A stretch of DNA of 64,000 nt from an uncultured Collinsella sp. (GCA_934643145.1 CAKUBM010000010.1:18833-82832), one strand, 5' to 3'; counted from the stretch's first letter, positions 1 through 8,690 are shown. Notes: generated by a model not told the origin, from the sequence alone. Made by a program: numbers and translations.

Positions 1-1449
1 GGTGACAAGCTTGGCGTAAGTGGGGTTGGCCTCGGCAAAGAAGCGACGATGCGAGATGCCGTTGGTCTTGTTGTTGAACTTCTCGGGCGTGAGGGCGTAG
101 AAGTCCTTGAGCACGATGTTCTTGATGATGTCGGAGTGGATCTTTGCCACGCCGTTGACGCTATGGCTGCAGATCACGGACAGGTTGGCCATGCGAATCT
201 CGCCGTCCCACAGAATGGCGGTCTGGCGCAGACGCTCCTGCCAGCCCTCCTGTGTGGTGTCGAACGACTCGTGCCAACGACGGCTGATCTCGTCGATGAT
301 CTGGTACACGCGGGGGAGCAGCTTGGAGAACGTGCCGATGGGCCACTTCTCCAGAGCCTCGGGCAGGATGGTGTGGTTGGTGTAGCTCACGACCTGCGTC
401 ACGATGTTCCAGGCGTCATCCCACTCGAGCTTCTTCTCGTCGATGAGGATACGCATGAGCTCGGGGCCGCACATGGCGGGGTGCGTGTCGTTGGTGTGGA
501 TGGCCACAAACTGCGGCAGCAGCTCCCAGTTTTCGCCATGCTCCTTCTCAAAGGTGTCGAGCAGGCTGTAGATACCGGCCGAGACAAACAGGTACTCCTG
601 CTTCAGGCGCAGCAGACGGCCGTGCTCACCGGCGTCGTTGGGGTAGAGGATGGCGCTGATGGCCTCGGCCTCGGCGCGCTCGGCGTCGGCCAGAGCATAG
701 TCGCCGCGGTTGAAGGCCTCCAGATCGAAGTGCTCCTCGACCGGCTCAGCGGCCCAGACGCGCAACTTGTTGACGGTCTCGCCGGCATAGCCAACGACGG
801 GGATGTCGTAGGGAACGGCCAGGATGTCCTGCGTGTCCACCGTGCGGTAGAACGTGCGGCCGTCCTCCTCAAAGCCCTCAACGTGGCCACCAAACTTGAT
901 GGTCACGGCCTTGTCCTGACGACGGACCTCCCAGGGATAGCCGTGGGTGAGCCACTCGTCGGTGGTCTCGACCTGGCTGCCGTTGACGATCTCCTGCTTA
1001 AACAGGCCGTAGCGGTAGCGCATGCCGTTGCCGTAGCCGGCAATGCCCTCGGCCGCCATGGAATCCAGGAAGCATGCGGCCAGACGGCCCAGGCCACCGT
1101 TGCCCAGAGCCGGATCGGGCTCCTGGTTCTCGATGACGGACAGGTCGAAGCCCATGTCGTCGAGCGCCTCGGCGACCATGTCGCGCACGCCAAAGTTGAG
1201 CAGGTAGTTGTCGAGCAGGCGGCCGATCAAAAACTCGATCGAGAAGTAGTACACGCGCTTTTTGCCCTCGGCGGTGGCGCGGGCGTCGCTCTTGGTGGCA
1301 ACGGTGCGTGCCTTCTCGGCCACGAGCTTGGCCAGGGCGTTAAAGCGGTCGAGGTCGCTGGCGGTCTCGACGCTCTTGCCGCTAATGCTCATGACGGCAT
1401 CGCGATAGAGCTCGGTAAACTCCTGCTTGTTGTCGAAGATCTTATTCAT
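1..1449 (-). CDS. glgP: Glycogen/starch phosphorylase, N-terminal part (runs off window)
   Basis: Reads 483 codons from an ATG at 1449 to the window edge without a stop. The translation carries glycosyltransferase family 35 landmarks: YYFSIEFLIGR near residue 75 and NGGLGRLAACFLDS near residue 120. The family releases glucose-1-phosphate from glycogen using pyridoxal phosphate; the PLP lysine is in the C-terminal half, outside the window. AAAGGAACG lies just upstream of the ATG. The gene sits 92 bp downstream of glgB on the same strand, so the two probably form a glycogen operon. Family identity is certain; substrate preference cannot be read from this part. Confidence 0.95.
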   Translation of the reverse strand, partial: MNKIFDNKQEFTELYRDAVMSISGKSVETASDLDRFNALAKLVAEKARTVATKSDARATAEGKKRVYYFSIEFLIGRLLDNYLLNFGVRDMVAEALDDMGFDLSVIENQEPDPALGNGGLGRLAACFLDSMAAEGIAGYGNGMRYRYGLFKQEIVNGSQVETTDEWLTHGYPWEVRRQDKAVTIKFGGHVEGFEEDGRTFYRTVDTQDILAVPYDIPVVGYAGETVNKLRVWAAEPVEEHFDLEAFNRGDYALADAERAEAEAISAILYPNDAGEHGRLLRLKQEYLFVSAGIYSLLDTFEKEHGENWELLPQFVAIHTNDTHPAMCGPELMRILIDEKKLEWDDAWNIVTQVVSYTNHTILPEALEKWPIGTFSKLLPRVYQIIDEISRRWHESFDTTQEGWQERLRQTAILWDGEIRMANLSVICSHSVNGVAKIHSDIIKNIVLKDFYALTPEKFNNKTNGISHRRFFAEANPTYAKLVT

Positions 1450-1541
1450 ACGTTCCTTTCCCCCGGGGATATCTCCCGGAACGGTTATGACTTGTATCCT
1501 ACGCCCTAGCGGGGCGGGTGATTACAGTGGTAACGGCTTTG

Positions 1542-3800
1542 TTACGCATCCTTGGCTGTCGACTTAACAGTCGCTGACTTGGCCTTGGTAGTTGCCTTTT
1601 TGGCAGTCGGCTTCTTAGCCGTAGTGGCCTTGGCAGCGGGCTTCGCAGCAGCCTTGGTCTTGGTCGTCGTAGCCTTCGCCTTAGCGGGAGCCTTCTTAGC
1701 AGCCGCAGGCTTGGGCTTCACCGAGGACGTGCGCTTACGTGTTGCCTTCTTCGGCTCCTCAACCACCGGCGGCTTATAGCTGCTGGGACCGCGGCGCTTG
1801 AGCACCACGCCTGCCAGGCCGGGCACCTTAATCTCAATAGAGTCCATCTGGCCGTTCCAGGGGTAGGGCTCGCTCGAGCAGGTGTAGGGCTCCTCGCCGG
1901 CGTATCCGCTGCCGCCAAACTCGGGACGGTCGGAATCGAAGATGACCTCCCAGTCACCCTCGCGCGGCACGCCCACGCGGAAGCTCTCGTAGCTCGCCGG
2001 GTCAAAGTTGATCAAGATCACCAGATCGTCGTCGACGTCCTCACCCTGGCGCACAAAGCTCACGATGGACTGCTTGGAGTTGTCCGCATCGATCCAGGTA
2101 AAGCCGTCGTCGGTGTAGCCGCGCTCATACAGGGCGGGCTCGGCGGTGTACAGGTGGTTGAGCGCCTTGATAAACGCCTGATGATGACGGTGGGTCTCGT
2201 ACTCCTCGGTCAGGAACCACTGGATGGACTCGTAGTAGCGCCACTCGATAAACTGGCCGATCTCGTTACCCATAAAGTTGAGCTTGGCACCGGGGTGCGT
2301 CATCTGATAGAAGGCCAGCGTGCGCAGGCCGGCAAACTGGCGCCACCAGTCGCCCGGCATGCGGCCGATCAGCGAGCACTTGCCGTGCACGACCTCGTCG
2401 TGGCTTAAGGGGCAAATGAAGTTTTCGGTAAAGGCGTACATGATGGAGAACGTGAGCAGGCCGTGGTTGCCGGGGCGCCACGGAAAATCGGTCTGCATGT
2501 AGTGCAGGGTGTCGTTCATCCAGCCCATGTCCCACTTGTAGTGGAAGCCCAGGCCGCCGTCCTGCGGCGGATAGGTCACGAGCGGCCACGCGGTGGACTC
2601 CTCGGCCATCATCATCACGTCGGGGTGGTGCGCCTCAACGGCGCAGTTGACCTGACGAATAAACGCGCTGGCGTCCAAGTCCTCCTCGGTACCGTACTTG
2701 TTGAACTTCTTTTGGCCGGGATCGTCGATGCCAAAGTTGAGGTACAGCATGCTGGACACGCCGTCCATGCGAATGCCGTCCACGTGGAAGTTCTCGAGCC
2801 AGTACAGCACGTTGGAGACCAGGAAGGATCGAACCTCGCCGCGGGCGAAGTCGAACTTATGCGTGCCCCAGTTGGGGTGAATCTCGTGCTCAAACAGCAT
2901 ATGGCCGTTAAAGGTGGCAAGGCCGTGGGAGTCAGCGCAAAAACCGCCGGGCACCCAGTCCATGATCACGCCGATACCCGCCTCGTGGCACGCATCGATA
3001 AAGTGCATGAGCTGCTGCGGGTCGCCGTAGCGCGACGTTGCGGCATAGTAGCCGGTCGTCTGGTAGCCCCAGGAGCCGTCGAAGGGATGCTCCATGAGCG
3101 GCATGACCTCGATGTGCGTATAGCCCATGTCGCGCACGTAGTCTACGAGCTCCACCGACAGGTCGTCGTAGGTGTAGAACTCTCCACGCTGCGCGGGGAA
3201 GGGATCCATGGGGCCGGGATAGTTGCCGTACTCGTCGGGCTCGCCCTGCGGCGCGTCGCCGTGGCGCTTCCACGAACCAATATGCACCTCGTAGATGTTA
3301 AGGGGCTGCGACATGTGGTTATGGCCTGCACGGCGCTTGAGCCACGCGGCATCGTTCCACTTGTAGCCATCGAGCGTCCACAGCACGCTGGCGGTACCCG
3401 GAGGGCACTCGGCCTTAAAGGCATACGGATCGGCCTTATAGAGCTTTTCGCCCTGGTTGGTCTCGATGAGATATTTATAGAGCTGGCCCTGCTCGGCACC
3501 AGGAATAAAGCCTTCCCAAATAGCGCTCGTATGCACGGGCACCAGCGGGTTGGCTTCCTCATCCCAGTCGTTAAATTCGCCAATGACATGCACGCTCTTT
3601 ACATCGGGCGCCCAAACGCAAAAGCGCCAGCCGCGCGTACGGTTCTGCGTGTCGGGGTGCGCGCCCATCTTTTCCCAGCTGCGCTCCCACGTGCCGATGC
3701 CAAACAGATAGACATCGTCCTTGGTGAGCTCCGGTGCGTGCGGGGCGGCTTTACGGGTTGCGGGCTTTTTAGCCGTTGGCTTTAGCTTTGTATCGCTCAC
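1542..3800 (-). CDS. glgB: 1,4-alpha-glucan branching enzyme with Lys/Ala-rich C-terminal tail
   Basis: About 750 residues. It contains a CBM48-like N-terminal domain and a GH13 catalytic barrel: nucleophile region GIRMDGVSS, acid/base MMAEEST, and LSHDEVVHGK. The enzyme introduces alpha-1,6 branches into glycogen. The GTG at 3800 was chosen because GGGA precedes it; ATGs at 3812 and 3815 are possible but lack a ribosome site. The last ~74 residues (bases 1545-1766) are an unusual histone H1-like run of K, A, T and P, and the N-terminus also has a short KKPATRKAAP stretch. Such tails are not part of the catalytic fold; nucleic-acid or polyanion binding is only inferred. Likely first gene of an operon with glgP. 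Confidence 0.93.
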   Translation of the reverse strand: MSDTKLKPTAKKPATRKAAPHAPELTKDDVYLFGIGTWERSWEKMGAHPDTQNRTRGWRFCVWAPDVKSVHVIGEFNDWDEEANPLVPVHTSAIWEGFIPGAEQGQLYKYLIETNQGEKLYKADPYAFKAECPPGTASVLWTLDGYKWNDAAWLKRRAGHNHMSQPLNIYEVHIGSWKRHGDAPQGEPDEYGNYPGPMDPFPAQRGEFYTYDDLSVELVDYVRDMGYTHIEVMPLMEHPFDGSWGYQTTGYYAATSRYGDPQQLMHFIDACHEAGIGVIMDWVPGGFCADSHGLATFNGHMLFEHEIHPNWGTHKFDFARGEVRSFLVSNVLYWLENFHVDGIRMDGVSSMLYLNFGIDDPGQKKFNKYGTEEDLDASAFIRQVNCAVEAHHPDVMMMAEESTAWPLVTYPPQDGGLGFHYKWDMGWMNDTLHYMQTDFPWRPGNHGLLTFSIMYAFTENFICPLSHDEVVHGKCSLIGRMPGDWWRQFAGLRTLAFYQMTHPGAKLNFMGNEIGQFIEWRYYESIQWFLTEEYETHRHHQAFIKALNHLYTAEPALYERGYTDDGFTWIDADNSKQSIVSFVRQGEDVDDDLVILINFDPASYESFRVGVPREGDWEVIFDSDRPEFGGSGYAGEEPYTCSSEPYPWNGQMDSIEIKVPGLAGVVLKRRGPSSYKPPVVEEPKKATRKRTSSVKPKPAAAKKAPAKAKATTTKTKAAAKPAAKATTAKKPTAKKATTKAKSATVKSTAKDA

Positions 3801-4037
3801 GTTTGATCCCATCATGACGCGGCAGCGTGTTGCCTTGGTGACTAGATGCGAAAGGTCCAAGGCTGCACGAATCGAAGGGACGGCGATAGTTCTATGATTC
3901 GTTCCACCTCGCGTGCTCGGTGGAACTTTCGGCAGAAACTACCATAACACCTGTACATTACTTTTATGGAGGAAAGTGGTTTTGCGGTGGCTTTTAATCG
4001 GTGAGCGCCATGTTTATACCACTGGCAGAATTGCGAT

Positions 4038-4123
4038 GGTAAAACTCTTGACAGTTTTACCAATTAGGGTTTCAAGATTGATAGTTTGACGTTTGGTAAA
4101 ACGTTTTTAGCAGGATGTTTACC
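4038..4123. promoter_or_regulatory. Divergent promoter region with two GGTAAAAC operator-like dyads
   Basis: The spacer between glgB (minus) and the HAD gene (plus) holds a perfect dyad, GGTAAAACT at 4038-4046 and AGTTTTACC at 4053-4061. A TTGACA -35-like hexamer (4048-4053) lies inside it. A second, looser dyad follows: GGTAAAAC at 4095-4102 and GTTTACC at 4117-4123. The arrangement suits a repressor or activator controlling both directions. The regulator is not identified; a sugar-responsive LacI-type protein is a guess from the glycogen context. Confidence 0.5.
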
Positions 4124-4146
4124 ATTTGACATCGAAAGGTTCGTTT

Positions 4147-4836
4147 ATGTCCCAGACCGCCGTCCCCAACGTTGCTTTTATTTTCGATTGCGACGGCACG
4201 TTGGTGAACAGCACCCCCGTTTGGGCCTATGCCCAGCCAGAGTTATTGCACCGCCACGGGGTTGACGTGACGGTCGACGATTTTGCCCAGTTCGAGCATC
4301 TTTCGCTCGAGGACGAATGTCAGGCCTACCACGACACGTGGGGCATTGGCGAGGGTGGCGAGGAGCTGTATCGCGAGCTGAGCGAGATTCTGATCGATGG
4401 CTACTCCAAGGTACCGCCGCGCAAGGGCCTGCTTGCATTTTTGAAGCAGGCGCAGGAGGCCGGCATTGCCATGTGCGTTGCCACGTCTACGCCGGCCGAG
4501 CTGGTTAAGTCTGCGCTTGCGGGCGCCGGGCTCGATGCCTACATGGAGTTTGTGACCACCACCGGGGAGGCAGGACGCACCAAGCAGTTCCCCGATGTAT
4601 ACGAGCTGGCGCTGCGCCGCCTGGAAGAGCGCCATGGGTGCAAGTTTGAGCGCGCATGGGTGTTTGAGGACGCCGTCTTTGGCCTTAAGAGCTCTGGGGT
4701 CGCTGGCTTTAAGCGTGTGGGTATTTATGACCCGGAAGGTCGCATGGAGCGCGAAGAGGTACGCGACAACTGCGACATCTTTATCGATAGCTACGAGGAG
4801 CTGGATTTGGCTCGCCTGCTTGCGTTTGAGGGATAG
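4147..4836 (+). CDS. HAD-superfamily hydrolase (phosphatase/phosphoglucomutase-like)
   Basis: 229 residues. Motif I FIFDCDGTLVNSTP is at the N-terminus, motif II is CVATSTP near residue 115, and motif III/IV is WVFEDAVFGLKSS. A helical cap follows motif I, as in subfamily IA enzymes such as phosphoglycolate phosphatase and beta-phosphoglucomutase. The ATG at 4147 is preceded by GAAAGG; an upstream TTG in frame at 4126 is less likely. The gene is divergent from the glycogen genes and 9 bp upstream of thiN. The substrate cannot be assigned from sequence; a role in sugar-phosphate metabolism is an inference from neighbours. Confidence 0.85.
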   Translation: MSQTAVPNVAFIFDCDGTLVNSTPVWAYAQPELLHRHGVDVTVDDFAQFEHLSLEDECQAYHDTWGIGEGGEELYRELSEILIDGYSKVPPRKGLLAFLKQAQEAGIAMCVATSTPAELVKSALAGAGLDAYMEFVTTTGEAGRTKQFPDVYELALRRLEERHGCKFERAWVFEDAVFGLKSSGVAGFKRVGIYDPEGRMEREEVRDNCDIFIDSYEELDLARLLAFEG

Positions 4837-4845
4837 GCGAGAGCT

Positions 4846-5502
4846 GTGGCTTGCAAGGTATTAGTGGTCTGCGGCTCGCCCGTGGTGGCGAGCGCGGATC
4901 TGTTGCGTAGACTAGCGGAGGAGTGCGACCACGTTGTCGCCGTGGACCGCGGACTCGACGCGCTGCTGAGTGCCGGCCTAGACTGCGACGTCTATGTTGG
5001 TGACGCCGACACGGTAAGCGATAAGGGCCGAGCGCTAGTCGAAGCCGCCAAAGACTTCGAAGTAGAGCGCCACAATCCCTACAAGGACTATACCGATCTG
5101 GCGCTAGCGCTCGATTCCGTCCGCCGTCGTTGGCCGGGTGCCGAAGTGGTTGCGACCTGCGCTACGGGCGGCCGTCCGGATATGGCGCTTTCCGTACTGG
5201 GTCTACTCGCAGGCTACGATGACGCCCCAGTCTGGATTGCCGAGGACAAGGTAGTCTCCCGCATCCTTCGCGCAGGTGAATCCTGGATCATCGAAGGCCA
5301 CGAGGGCAGCACCTTCTCCATCATCGCCATTGCCCCCAACACCGAGGTAAGCGAACACGGCCTAGAATGGGAACTAAATCACGCCCCGCTGGGCTTGTTG
5401 GCCGACACCGGCATCAGCAACGTCGTCAGGTCAACAGCCACGATCCAAGTCCACACCGGCACCGTCATCGCTTACCTATATCAAGAGACATTTAGAGTCT
5501 GA
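4846..5502 (+). CDS. thiN: Thiamine pyrophosphokinase
   Basis: 218 residues starting at GTG. The N-terminal TPK catalytic fold shows AVDRGLDALL, YVGDADTVSD and the conserved NPYKDYTDLALAL segment, followed by ATGGRPDMALS. The C-terminal part has the thiamin-binding beta-sandwich pattern GHEGSTFSIIAI. The enzyme transfers pyrophosphate from ATP to thiamine to give thiamine diphosphate. It starts 9 bp after the HAD gene, so the two are probably cotranscribed. No terminator is visible before the tRNA-Ala promoter directly downstream. Confidence 0.88.
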   Translation: MACKVLVVCGSPVVASADLLRRLAEECDHVVAVDRGLDALLSAGLDCDVYVGDADTVSDKGRALVEAAKDFEVERHNPYKDYTDLALALDSVRRRWPGAEVVATCATGGRPDMALSVLGLLAGYDDAPVWIAEDKVVSRILRAGESWIIEGHEGSTFSIIAIAPNTEVSEHGLEWELNHAPLGLLADTGISNVVRSTATIQVHTGTVIAYLYQETFRV

Positions 5503-5515
5503 CCCAAAAAAGTCC

Positions 5516-5544
5516 TTGCACCCCACGCCAACTTCCCCTATAGT
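5516..5544 (+). promoter_or_regulatory. Sigma-70-type promoter of tRNA-Ala copy 1
   Basis: -35 TTGCAC at 5516-5521 and -10 TATAGT at 5539-5544 are separated by 17 bp, 13 bp before the tRNA. The same spacing and -10 hexamer occur upstream of the two other tRNA-Ala copies in this window, which supports the call. Confidence 0.75.
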
Positions 5545-5557
5545 ATCTCCTCGTCAC

Positions 5558-5633
5558 GGGGGCGTAGCTCAGCTGGGAGAGCGCTTGACTGGCAGTCAAG
5601 AGGTCAGGGGTTCGATCCCCCTCGTCTCCACCA
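5558..5633 (+). tRNA. tRNA-Ala (anticodon GGC), copy 1, CCA encoded
   Basis: A 76-nt cloverleaf. The acceptor stem is GGGGGCG with CGTCTCC and contains the G3-U70 pair that specifies alanine. The anticodon loop CTGGCAG gives GGC, and the T loop is GTTCGATCC. The 3' CCA is encoded, unlike the two later copies. Codons read: GCC/GCU. Confidence 0.97.
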
Positions 5634-5643
5634 TTGTGAATGC

Positions 5644-5674
5644 AAAGGCCTTCGGAATTCCGAGGGCCTTTTTT
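5644..5674 (+). terminator. Intrinsic terminator of tRNA-Ala copy 1
   Basis: The stem GGCCTTCGG / CCGAGGGCC (one G-U pair) is followed by six T residues, 10 nt after the tRNA. Confidence 0.8.
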
Positions 5675-6420
5675 CATGCCAAAACACCTCGGTACATAAA
5701 CCCATACCCACACCAACAAAAAGTTGCACAATTAATTTCCCATGTCTGTACATAGTTTGTTAGACGAACGCGATTACCAGCACGCCTCGCTGGTCAATTC
5801 GGGCTTCATGAACGTCTCTAATCACCGCTTGCACCCCAATAACCTGCGCCAACGTGAACAACATCCCAAAACAACCCCCTTAAGCACGCCAAATGAACGA
5901 TATGTTGTCCAACACAACCCAAATCAGTTTTGCTAACAGCTTGTGCTAGGATAGCTAACGTTACATGGGTTCAACTGTCCTCACGGCTCCAACGGGCCAC
6001 ATAGCACAGGGTCGATCAGCATCCGGCCGTAACGGCGGTGCCAGAAACACCACGAGCTCCAATACCGATTGTCACGAGCGATTTTGCACATGCTTTTGTG
6101 GCTATTTATAAGCTCACATTGGACAGTGCGATGTATCGCTATGACAAACCACAGCAGTCCTTCAGCTGTTTGCGTGCGGTTCAGTTTTGAAATCACTTGA
6201 CCGGGCCGCACGCAGCCAGCTGAGGTTGTAGGCATTCTTGCGATACGTGCCTGTAACCTCAGCGCTGCTTTTATACATACCGTTCACGGTGGGGCAGAGC
6301 CACGTGCTTGTCTGACTGGGCTCAGGGTTTGAATATGGAGCGTCTTCGCGCACAAGCGCCCTGGCGAAGCCATACCCAAACCCCGTGAGCCACACGTAAG
6401 ACAGCAAGGGGGTGGTGCTC
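5675..6420 (+). promoter_or_regulatory. Long untranslated region ahead of loaP (probable leader RNA)
   Basis: About 750 bp without a credible coding sequence on either strand. A possible promoter is TTGCTA then TAGCTA with 16 bp between them, around 5926-5955, but the match is weak. Several hairpins lie downstream, including GCGATGTATCGC near 6130 and the strong one listed separately at 6212-6268. A long structured leader in front of a NusG paralogue fits a site where RNA polymerase is loaded with the antiterminator. Where transcription starts is not known. Confidence 0.5.
6212..6268 (+). promoter_or_regulatory. loaP leader: 21-bp leader hairpin upstream of loaP
   Basis: The 16-nt arm GCTGAGGTTGTAGGCA (6219-6234) pairs completely, allowing two G-U pairs, with TGCCTGTAACCTCAGC (6248-6263) across a 13-nt loop. 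After a 2-nt bulge, GCAGC (6212-6216) pairs with GCTGC (6264-6268). TTTTAT follows immediately, so it could work as an intrinsic terminator or as an RNA loading site for LoaP. LoaP-type proteins are known to need a leader hairpin; that this is the element is inferred. Confidence 0.6.
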
Positions 6421-6966
6421 GTGTGGTATGTGATCCAGGTCATTAACGGTCGCGAAGACGTAATGCGCGAGCGCATCGAGCGCATGCTGCCAACTGGTGC
6501 CATGCAGGAGCTCTTTTATCCCCAATATCAAACCGAGATCAAGGTACACGGCGAATGGATCGTTACGACCAAGCCGCTCTTTCCCGGTTATCTTATCTGT
6601 GATACGGCAGATCCCCGAACCGTGCAACAGTATCTGCTACGCATGGACGACTTTGCCCGGGTGCTTTCCCAGGACGGTCAGTTTGTGCCGCTGGCAAAAG
6701 AAGAGACCCAGCTCATTGGCAGTTTTACCAATAGAGGAGACCGCGTAGTGCCCATGAGCGAGGCCTTAAAAGACGGCGACCAGGTCGTAGTGACGGCAGG
6801 TCCGCTGTTGGGCCACGAGGGCCTCATCAAAACCATTAATAGACGTAAATGCACTGCTTATCTGGAGCTCAACCTGTGCGGCCGACGCGTAACTACGCGC
6901 GTTGGCCTTGCCGTGCTTTCAAGCGAGCAGCGCGTCATGCGCAACCTCAAAAAGGTAATCGCCTAG
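6421..6966 (+). CDS. loaP: LoaP/NusG-family processive antiterminator
   Basis: 181 residues. The N-terminal NGN domain starts WYVIQVINGRE and contains KPLFPGYLICDT. The C-terminal KOW-like domain contains GDQVVVTAGPLLGHEG. Start GTG 6421 was chosen over GTG 6412 because AAGGGGG lies 8 nt upstream and the NGN fold normally starts at the WY pair. Specialised NusG paralogues of the LoaP, RfaH and UpxY types bind RNA polymerase and suppress termination in long operons. Standing first in a 16-kb polysaccharide cluster is the usual position, so it most likely promotes read-through of this operon and perhaps of its own leader. Confidence 0.85.
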   Translation: MWYVIQVINGREDVMRERIERMLPTGAMQELFYPQYQTEIKVHGEWIVTTKPLFPGYLICDTADPRTVQQYLLRMDDFARVLSQDGQFVPLAKEETQLIGSFTNRGDRVVPMSEALKDGDQVVVTAGPLLGHEGLIKTINRRKCTAYLELNLCGRRVTTRVGLAVLSSEQRVMRNLKKVIA

Positions 6967-7032
6967 CTGCTGGCGATTTCCGCAAAGGACAGGGAGGATC
7001 CCCGACCCGGGGACGAAATCTTGGAAGAGAAC

Positions 7033-7812
7033 GTGTCAGATAAAACAGAATATGTAATGGACTTGCCCAAAGTCACAAGATTTCCTAGGGCAACAGAGTT
7101 TCCGCCTCCTGTCGAGAACCCAGCTCCTGCTATGGGTTTCGTTGCAACTGGCACTTATAAGGCGCCTGCGCCGGACTCGTCGTGTGCCGCCCCCAAGAAA
7201 GGTGGGCCGGCCTACCTCGCTATTAAGCGTGCATTTGATATTGTTTTCTCGGCGGGTGTTTGCGCAGTTCTTTTAATCCCCGTTGTGACTGCATGCGTTG
7301 CAATTGAGATCGACACCCCCGGCAAGCCGTTCTTCCGCCAGGAGCGTATCGGCAAGAATGGAAAACCGATATACATATTTAAGTTGCGCACCATGGTGTC
7401 GGATGCCCATGAGCATCCCGAGAAGTATATGACTTCCGAACAGCTGGCTCAGTGGAAACGCGAGCAGAAGGTCGACGATGACCCACGCATTACGCGCGTT
7501 GGTCGCTTCCTGCGACGCACCTCACTCGATGAGTTGCCGCAGTTTATCAACGTGCTCATGGGTGACCTCTCTGTCATTGGCCCCAGACCGGTGACGCTCG
7601 AAGAGACGTACGAGTATGGAGATGCCCGTGATGAAGTGCTCTCCTGCAAACCGGGGATCACCGGCTGGTGGGCTGCCACTGACCGCAATGACTCAACGTG
7701 GGCTAGTGGCCAGAGGCAGGCTCGCGAGTTATTTTATGTGCGCCATCAATCGGTTGGCCTAGACGCCCGCGTGTTTGTTAAGACCTTCAAGGCAATGAGG
7801 AAGGGCAAGTGA
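7033..7812 (+). CDS. Polyprenyl-phosphate sugar-1-phosphate transferase (initiating enzyme)
   Basis: 259 residues with one N-terminal membrane segment (IVFSAGVCAVLLIPVVTACV) followed by the bacterial sugar transferase domain: FFRQERIGKNGKPIYIFKLR, RRTSLDELPQ, GDLSVIGPRPV and KPGITGWW. Such WcaJ/WbaP-type enzymes move a sugar phosphate from a nucleotide sugar onto undecaprenyl phosphate and start repeat-unit synthesis at the inner face of the membrane. GTG 7033 is preceded by GGAAG; a TTG at 7021 is possible. A short hairpin (TCCCCG/CGGGGA, 6999-7013) lies between it and loaP. The unusual WWAATDRND near the C-terminus leaves the sugar uncertain. Confidence 0.88.
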   Translation: MSDKTEYVMDLPKVTRFPRATEFPPPVENPAPAMGFVATGTYKAPAPDSSCAAPKKGGPAYLAIKRAFDIVFSAGVCAVLLIPVVTACVAIEIDTPGKPFFRQERIGKNGKPIYIFKLRTMVSDAHEHPEKYMTSEQLAQWKREQKVDDDPRITRVGRFLRRTSLDELPQFINVLMGDLSVIGPRPVTLEETYEYGDARDEVLSCKPGITGWWAATDRNDSTWASGQRQARELFYVRHQSVGLDARVFVKTFKAMRKGK

Positions 7813-8687
7813 TGGCTCCCTCCTTGAGCGTAGTCATACCAACCCTAAATGCGGCGGGCGAGATCGATGAGCTCTTGACCCTCATCGAAACTCAGACTCT
7901 CAGGCCCTTCGATATCTTGGTGGTTGACTCATCCTCCGAAGATGGCACCGTTGACGAGGTCGCCAAGCATCCTCGGGTTAACTTCGTTCGCATAGAACGT
8001 AAGGAATTCAATCACGGTTTGACCCGCGACATAGCTTTGAGGCACACCGCGGGTGATTTCGTTTGTTTTCTCACACAGGATGCTGTGCCCGCTTCCAGTC
8101 GCTACCTGGAAACGCTTGTCGAACCGTTACTGGCCGATAACTCTGTCGCGCTTGTGAGCGGAAGGCAGCTCCCCAAGGCCAATGCCCGTCGTTTTGAACA
8201 ATTGGTTCGTGATTTCAACTATCCCGACACACCGTCTGTTCGGTCAAAAGGCGATCTCGAGAAATTTGGGATTAAGACGTTCTTTGCATCTGACACCTGT
8301 TCTGCCTATCGACGGACCGCATATCTCGAATGCGGTGGATTCGATCATGTCAACACCAACGAGGACATGCTCATGGCCGCCAAGTTTATCGCCTCGGGTA
8401 TGAAGGTCGCTTACGAGCCGCGTGCCGAGGTCTATCACTCGCACAACTTGACGCCATCCCAACAGTTTGCCCGCAACCGTGCCGTCGGTTTCTTTCTCGA
8501 AACGCATGCGGACGACCTCATGCAGGCAAGTGAGATTGGTGAAGGAGGCCGACTCGTCAAGGCGGTCTCCTCCCAGCTCCTTAGGGAGGGCAATCTGGTC
8601 GAGTTCATCGCCTTCGCTGTCGACTGCTGCGCGCGCCTTCTGGGAAACCGTGCTGGCCGTAGGGCCGCTAGAAAAGAAAGGCTATAG
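7812..8687 (+). CDS. Family 2 glycosyltransferase
   Basis: 291 residues with a GT-A nucleotide-sugar fold: LSVVIPTLNAAGEIDELL at the start, LVVDSSSEDGT, and the metal-binding region FLTQDAVPAS in place of a DxD. A later NTNEDMLMAAKFI segment holds the likely catalytic acid residues. The ATG overlaps the preceding stop as TGATG, indicating translational coupling. It resembles rhamnosyltransferase-type GT2 proteins, in keeping with the dTDP-rhamnose genes directly downstream. Donor and acceptor are unknown. Confidence 0.85.
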   Translation: MAPSLSVVIPTLNAAGEIDELLTLIETQTLRPFDILVVDSSSEDGTVDEVAKHPRVNFVRIERKEFNHGLTRDIALRHTAGDFVCFLTQDAVPASSRYLETLVEPLLADNSVALVSGRQLPKANARRFEQLVRDFNYPDTPSVRSKGDLEKFGIKTFFASDTCSAYRRTAYLECGGFDHVNTNEDMLMAAKFIASGMKVAYEPRAEVYHSHNLTPSQQFARNRAVGFFLETHADDLMQASEIGEGGRLVKAVSSQLLREGNLVEFIAFAVDCCARLLGNRAGRRAARKERL

Positions 8688-8690
8688 CAA

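Noticed and set aside
49-1509. Plus-strand reading frame of 486 codons at the window start
   Set aside because: It is the antisense shadow of glgP; the minus strand encodes clear phosphorylase motifs and has a ribosome site.
2463-3785. Long plus-strand frame opposite glgB
   Set aside because: High-GC codon bias keeps the complementary strand open; the product is unrelated to any fold and glgB is unmistakable.
5516-5755. Small protein frames over tRNA-Ala
   Set aside because: They run through the tRNA and its terminator; similar frames appear at the other two tRNA-Ala copies for the same reason.
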